Below are positions 60,410 to 64,000 of a DNA stretch of 64,000 nt, in pieces. Location: NCBI RefSeq assembly GCF_003627815.1, contig NZ_CP032698.1, positions 7,378,001-7,442,000 of the forward strand, read 5' to 3'. The first letter of the stretch is position 1. Each line of letters starts with the position of its first letter. The notes below the pieces were generated by a model. That model was not told the origin of the DNA. It saw only the letters and a program-made list of their open reading frames with translations, and ran no database searches. Made by a program: the position numbers and the translations under genes. This DNA is from Streptomyces hundungensis. Its GTDB lineage: Bacteria > Actinomycetota > Actinomycetes > Streptomycetales > Streptomycetaceae.

Positions 60410-61414
60410 TCAGCTCCCGGGGGGCTGTCGGCGCATCCGCTGACCGACCGTCCCGCCGTCGGTCTCCCACCACGGCCGCACGAGTTCCGCGGTCTCCGGC
60501 CGTCCCTCCACGGGGGCGGCCGGAGTCAGTTCCCGGTCGAGACGGCGGTCGAGCACCGTGCGCTGGGCGCGGTCGGCCCGGGACCACTGGACCAGGATGG
60601 CAAGGAGGAACGGCAGCGACACCAGCTCCGCGATGGTGACCATCGCGCCGCCGCCGAGCTGCTGGTCGCGCAGGACGTCCGGGGCCCAGGCGGGCGCGTG
60701 GTGCAGATACCAGGCGCCCGCGATCAGGGTGCCGTGGGTCATGACGACGATGCCCGGTACCGCGTCGATCAGGCCGTCGAGGAAGACGAGCGCGGCCCGC
60801 ACCGGATGGCTGCACCAGGCGGGCAGCGTCTGTTCGCGGGTGAGCATCGGCAGCACGAACAGGCTTCCCGCGAGCAGCAGATGGAGGTACATCAGCTCGT
60901 GCAGGGGGCCGTACCGCAGCGCGGTCTCGAAGTACGGGGTGAAGTACACACAGAGCTCGGTGGTCAGCACCAAACCCGTGCTGACCAGGGGGAAGGTGAG
61001 GAAGCGGACCAGACGTCCGCTCATCGCGCCCCGCAGCCGGCTCGCGCCGCGCCCGGGCAGGGCGAGCGCCGCGAGCCGCAGCGGGTCGCCGAGCGCGAGG
61101 CCGAGCGGTGCGATCAGGTCGAGCAGGACGTTCTGTACGGCGGCCGGCCAGAACAGTTCGGTGTCGTACACCGCGAGCGCCGACATCGTGGCGACCGCCA
61201 GGCCGCCCAGGCCCAGGACCGCGAAGGCCGCGACGCGCGCCACCGGCCAGGGCTCGCCCCGCCGGGCCAGGCGCAGCACGCCCCAGGCGTACAGGCCGCC
61301 CAGGACGACGATGAGCAGCAGGGCCGCCGCGTCCGGCTGCCACACCGTGAGCAGTCGCTGTGTCGTCAGCTCGGGCAGATCGGCCGCGGGGCCGCCGGGC
61401 GTCGGGGTGGACAT
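60410..61414 (-). CDS. ctaG: Cytochrome c oxidase assembly protein (caa3_CtaG family)
   Basis: A 334-residue membrane protein with seven hydrophobic helices matching PF09678: an early L-Y-A-W-G-V-L-R-L, W-P-A-A-V-Q-N-V-L-L-D-L-I-A-P-L, the H-E-L-M-Y-L-H-L-L-L-A-G-S-L-F loop with conserved His, and H-H-A-P-A-W-A. This family helps insert copper into the CuB site of cytochrome oxidase. The ATG follows GAGGAG by 9 nt. It stands divergent from the P450, separated by 196 bp, and no oxidase subunit genes are close. Confidence 0.9.
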   Translation of the reverse strand: MSTPTPGGPAADLPELTTQRLLTVWQPDAAALLLIVVLGGLYAWGVLRLARRGEPWPVARVAAFAVLGLGGLAVATMSALAVYDTELFWPAAVQNVLLDLIAPLGLALGDPLRLAALALPGRGASRLRGAMSGRLVRFLTFPLVSTGLVLTTELCVYFTPYFETALRYGPLHELMYLHLLLAGSLFVLPMLTREQTLPAWCSHPVRAALVFLDGLIDAVPGIVVMTHGTLIAGAWYLHHAPAWAPDVLRDQQLGGGAMVTIAELVSLPFLLAILVQWSRADRAQRTVLDRRLDRELTPAAPVEGRPETAELVRPWWETDGGTVGQRMRRQPPGS

Positions 61415-61610
61415 CGGCTCGGTCTCCTCACCGGCCCGTGACGTACGACGGGCCGCCCACACGCTAGCCCCGCCGTCCGGCGGTCCCCGCACCGGGCCCG
61501 CACTCGCTCGCCCAAAGGACGGAATAGGCCGAAGAACGCGTAGACGGCATAGGTGCCTGAGGCATGTAGTGGAGATCGGCAAGACGGAACCCTTCGCTTG
61601 CGAGGTCTAC

Positions 61611-62843
61611 ATGACAGGCAACATCACCGGCGTCACCACGGACCACACCGTCACCGACAACGGCAGCGTCGTCTTCCCGCAGGACCGCAGCTGCCCCTAC
61701 CAGCCACCCGCCGCCTATCAGCCACTGCGCGACGAGCGCCCGCTGGCCCGCGTCAGCCTCTACGACGGCCGGACCGTGTGGATGGTCACCGGGCTCGCCG
61801 AGGCGCGCGCCCTGCTGGCCGACCCCCGGCTCTCCTCCAACCGCGAGAACGAGGCCTTCCCGTCGCCGACGGCCCGGTTCGCCGGCGTCACCCGGCGCAG
61901 GACCGCGCTCCTCGGCGTCGACGACCCCGTCCACGCCACGCAGCGCCGCATGCTGATCCCCAGCTTCACGCTCAAGCGCACCGCCTCGCTGCGGCCCCGG
62001 ATCCAGGAGACCGTCGACCGGCTCCTGGACGACATGGTCGCGCAGGGCCCGCCCGTCGATCTGGTCAGCGCGTTCGCGCTGCCGGTGCCGTCGATGGTGA
62101 TCTGCGCGCTCCTCGGCGTCCCCTACGAGGACCACGAGTTCTTCGAGGGCCAGTCCCGCAGGCTGCTGCGCGGGCCGGAGTCCGCGGACGTCGAGGCGGC
62201 CCTCGAAGAGCTGGAGAACTATTTCGTCCGGCTCATCGACCGCAAGAAGAAGGAGCGCGGCGACGGCCTGCTCGACGAACTCATCGAGCAACGCCTGAAC
62301 CAAGGCGCCCTGGATCAGCAGGAGTTGGTGGACTTCGCGACGATCCTGCTGGTCGCCGGCCATGAGACGACGGCCAACATGATTTCGCTGGGCACCTTCA
62401 CGCTTCTCCAGCACCCGGAGCGGCTCGCCGAACTGCGCTCGGACGCGGCCCTGATGCCCGCCGCGGTCGAGGAACTGCTCCGCTTCCTGTCGATCGCCGA
62501 CGGGATGCTACGGGTCGCCCTGGAGGACATCGAGATCGGCGGCGAGACCATCCGGGCCGACGAGGGCGTGGTCTTCTCGACCTCGGTCATCAACCGCGAC
62601 AACGCCAGTTACGAGGAACCCGACCGGATCGACTGGCACCGCTCCAGCCGTCACCACGTCGCGTTCGGCTTCGGCATCCACCAGTGTCTCGGCCAGAACC
62701 TGGCGCGGGCGGAGATGGAGATCGCGCTGCGCTCCCTCTTCGACCGGCTGCCCGATCTGCGCCTCGCCGTGCCCGCGCAGGAGATCCCGTTCAAGCCCGG
62801 CGACACCATCCAGGGAATGGTCGAGCTCCCCGTCGCCTGGTAG
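61611..62843 (+). CDS. Cytochrome P450 (CYP105-like)
   Basis: A 410-residue P450 of Streptomyces size. Motifs: the I-helix oxygen-binding A-G-H-E-T-T-A-N (~247), ExxR in V-E-E-L-L-R (~287), and the heme ligand in [10 protein letters not shown] with Cys at ~359. The N-terminal [12 protein letters not shown] and [10 protein letters not shown] suit the CYP105 group. Electron donation is by the 3Fe-4S ferredoxin gene directly downstream. The substrate is unknown; CYP105 enzymes handle xenobiotics and macrolides. The ATG follows GAGGT by 5 nt. A small palindrome, TGCCT-G-AGGCA, lies at 61554-61564. Confidence 0.9.
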   Translation: MTGNITGVTTDHTVTDNGSVVFPQDRSCPYQPPAAYQPLRDERPLARVSLYDGRTVWMVTGLAEARALLADPRLSSNRENEAFPSPTARFAGVTRRRTALLGVDDPVHATQRRMLIPSFTLKRTASLRPRIQETVDRLLDDMVAQGPPVDLVSAFALPVPSMVICALLGVPYEDHEFFEGQSRRLLRGPESADVEAALEELENYFVRLIDRKKKERGDGLLDELIEQRLNQGALDQQELVDFATILLVAGHETTANMISLGTFTLLQHPERLAELRSDAALMPAAVEELLRFLSIADGMLRVALEDIEIGGETIRADEGVVFSTSVINRDNASYEEPDRIDWHRSSRHHVAFGFGIHQCLGQNLARAEMEIALRSLFDRLPDLRLAVPAQEIPFKPGDTIQGMVELPVAW

Positions 62844-62874
62844 CGGGCGGCCAACCGAAGTGAAGGAGCCGCGC

Positions 62875-63069
62875 ATGCGGATCAGCATCGACAAGGACGT
62901 CTGCATCGGAGCGGGTCAGTGCGCGCTGACCGCGCCCGCCGTCTTCACCCAGGATGACGACGGGTTCAGCGAACTGCTGCCCGGACGCGAGGACGGAGCG
63001 GGCGACCCCCTGGTCCGCGAGGCCGCCCGGGCCTGTCCCGTGGGGGCCGTCACCGTGCACGACGGGTGA
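62875..63069 (+). CDS. 3Fe-4S ferredoxin partner of the P450
   Basis: A 64-residue ferredoxin. The cysteines lie at C-I-G-A-G-Q-C (x5 spacing) and A-C-P, the arrangement of Streptomyces single-cluster 3Fe-4S P450 ferredoxins. The conserved I-S-I-D-K-D-V start and F-x-Q-D-D-D-G-F turn are present. It transfers single electrons to the P450 upstream; the reductase must come from elsewhere. The ATG at 62875 follows GAAGGAG; the P450 stop is 29 bp upstream, so both are in one operon. Confidence 0.93.
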   Translation: MRISIDKDVCIGAGQCALTAPAVFTQDDDGFSELLPGREDGAGDPLVREAARACPVGAVTVHDG

Positions 63070-63085
63070 GAACGTCCGGTTCCGG

Positions 63086-63658
63086 TCAGTCCTCGGAGCC
63101 GGTGATCAGACGCTGCACAGCCGGCGCGTAGAGATCCGCCAGCTGCTCGGGCGTGGCGCGTTCCCCGGCGCCCGGCCGGTGCAGACTGAGAGTGGCGCCC
63201 AGGCCCAGCAGCAGACCGGCGATCAATTCGGCCCTCAACTCGCTGTCCCCGCCGCGCAGTTGACCGGCCAGTCGGGACGTGACCTGCTCGCGGAACCGCT
63301 CCCGCAGCAGGGTCCGTTCGTCCACGTTGCCCAGCGAGAAGACCGCCCGCAGCAACGGATCGCCCTGGTCCTCGCGCCGCATCCGCACCATCGTCAGGAC
63401 CAGGTGCCGCCCCATCTCCTCCAGCGGAGCGGCGAAGAGCGCGTCGGCGGCGGGCCCGAAGTCCGCGACCGTGTGGAACAGCCGCTCCTTGCTGCCGAAC
63501 CGCTTGACGATGAGCGAGGCGCTGACCCCCGCGTCGGCGGCGATCGAACGCATCGTGACCTCCGCGTAGGGGCGCAGCGTGAACGCCCGCCGCGCCGCCC
63601 GCACGATCGCGTCCCGACCCGTCCCGGTGTCGGCACCGGCGGCCCGCCGCTCCGTCAT
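63086..63658 (-). CDS. TetR family transcriptional regulator
   Basis: A 190-residue TetR regulator. The DNA-binding domain is I-V-R-A-A-R-R-A-F, Y-A-E-V-T-M-R-S-I-A-A-D-A-G-V-S-A-S-L-I-V-K-R-F-G-S-K-E-R-L-F, with the C-terminal ligand domain of the TetR_C_17-like type. Its ATG overlaps the stop of the MFS transporter in ATGA, so both are co-transcribed; this is the usual arrangement of an efflux pump with its repressor. It is convergent with the P450/ferredoxin pair, 16 bp away. Confidence 0.92.
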   Translation of the reverse strand: MTERRAAGADTGTGRDAIVRAARRAFTLRPYAEVTMRSIAADAGVSASLIVKRFGSKERLFHTVADFGPAADALFAAPLEEMGRHLVLTMVRMRREDQGDPLLRAVFSLGNVDERTLLRERFREQVTSRLAGQLRGGDSELRAELIAGLLLGLGATLSLHRPGAGERATPEQLADLYAPAVQRLITGSED

Positions 63659-64000
63659 GCGCTCTCCTCGGCCGTGGTGCGTCCCGTCGCGCCCGCGGCG
63701 CGTTCCGGCTCGACGCTACCGGTGCCGGGCTCCGCGCCGCCCGGCAGGCACAGGGTCGCCACGAGTGCGGCGAGCGCCGCGCCCCCGGCGATGAGGAACA
63801 CCAGGAGATAGGCGTGCAGGGTCGGGGCGGTGCGGCCGCCGGCCTGGAAGGTGAGGGAGGCGAGCACCGCGGCGACCACCGCGCTGCAACAGGCCTGGCC
63901 GACCGAGCGCATCAGGGTGTTGAGCCCGTTGGCGGCGCCCGTCTCACTCACCGGCACCGCGCGCATCACGAGGGCTGGCAGCGCCGAGTACGCGATCGCG
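63655..64000 (-). CDS. MFS transporter, C-terminal part only
   Basis: The window edge cuts this gene; about 114 C-terminal residues are seen. They hold P-V-S-E-T-G-A-A-N-G-L-N-T-L-M-R-S-V-G-Q-A, the motif-C-like helix of 14-TMS drug/proton antiporters, then two further hydrophobic helices and a hydrophilic tail. It is most likely an EmrB/QacA-type exporter controlled by the TetR gene that overlaps it. Confidence 0.8.
   Translation of the reverse strand, partial: AIAYSALPALVMRAVPVSETGAANGLNTLMRSVGQACCSAVVAAVLASLTFQAGGRTAPTLHAYLLVFLIAGGAALAALVATLCLPGGAEPGTGSVEPERAAGATGRTTAEESA

Noticed and set aside
47182..62843. A terpene biosynthetic cluster joining the terpene synthase with the P450
   Set aside because: They are 13 kb apart with unrelated genes between; no support for one cluster.

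Overview
The window is a stretch of chromosome from a high-GC actinomycete, almost certainly a Streptomyces. Third-codon positions are nearly all G or C, so long spurious reading frames run opposite most genes. Gene content is typical of the genus: DUF397, DUF5709 and DUF6328 proteins, a LAL-type LuxR regulator, an NsdA-like developmental regulator, a CYP105-like P450 with its ferredoxin, a PP2C phosphatase and caa3_CtaG. The intergenic repeats also look Streptomyces-like. No tRNA, rRNA, CRISPR array, insertion sequence or replication origin was found. I read about 58 protein genes, two of them broken, plus one short leader-peptide ORF and one doubtful small ORF.

Layout. 1-7.7 kb: NUDIX hydrolase, small membrane protein, VOC protein, acetyltransferase, an RCK-domain membrane protein, then a translationally coupled NCS2 permease and arylsulfotransferase-like pair divergent from an XRE-cupin regulator. 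7.7-11.8 kb: MarR and PadR regulators, a FadH-like 2,4-dienoyl-CoA reductase and a PIG-L deacetylase. 11.8-15.5 kb: two families of intergenic repeats, a dihydroxyacetone kinase operon (dhaK-dhaL-dhaM, with dhaM frameshifted) and a secreted glycerophosphodiester phosphodiesterase. 15.8-18.1 kb: a short threonyl-tRNA synthetase preceded by a Thr-rich leader peptide and a strong attenuator hairpin, a cysteine-free ribosomal protein L31 and a DUF5709 protein. 18.2-26 kb: epimerase, a TDT-type transporter interrupted by an amber codon, membrane proteins, a PAP2/lipid kinase fusion, a duplicated carboxymuconolactone decarboxylase and a compact Rho paralogue.

26-47 kb is dominated by acyl-CoA metabolism: acyl-CoA dehydrogenase, MpaB-like oxygenase, nitronate monooxygenase, three AMP-forming acyl-CoA synthetases, PaaK, an enoyl-CoA hydratase, a double DUF35 OB-fold protein and two thiolase-fold lipid-transfer proteins. 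The order of its last part (fadD divergent from echA, DUF35, ltp, ltp) resembles the mycobacterial sterol side-chain locus around fadD19 and echA19. Two promoters here carry boxes matching TnnAACnnGTTnnA, the form of KstR sites. A kinase, an FAD oxidoreductase and a secreted serine hydrolase are interspersed.

47-64 kb: DUF397, an orphan sesquiterpene-type synthase, a LAL regulator, a secreted amidase, an aminoglycoside-phosphotransferase-like protein, nsdA, a PAS-PP2C phosphatase, several membrane proteins, CtaG, a P450/ferredoxin pair, and a TetR/MFS pair cut by the window edge.

Strongest observation: an apparently complete transcription attenuator in front of the short ThrRS. It has an 18-residue leader peptide with three consecutive ACG threonine codons, a 14-bp terminator stem with a U-run, and a possible competing pairing. 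Other leads are a shared MarR-type operator linking two loci 12 kb apart, a MerR-type 19-bp-spacer promoter with no merR gene nearby, a 21-bp minisatellite inside an acyl-CoA synthetase, and the Rho paralogue that lacks the aromatic residues of the primary RNA site.
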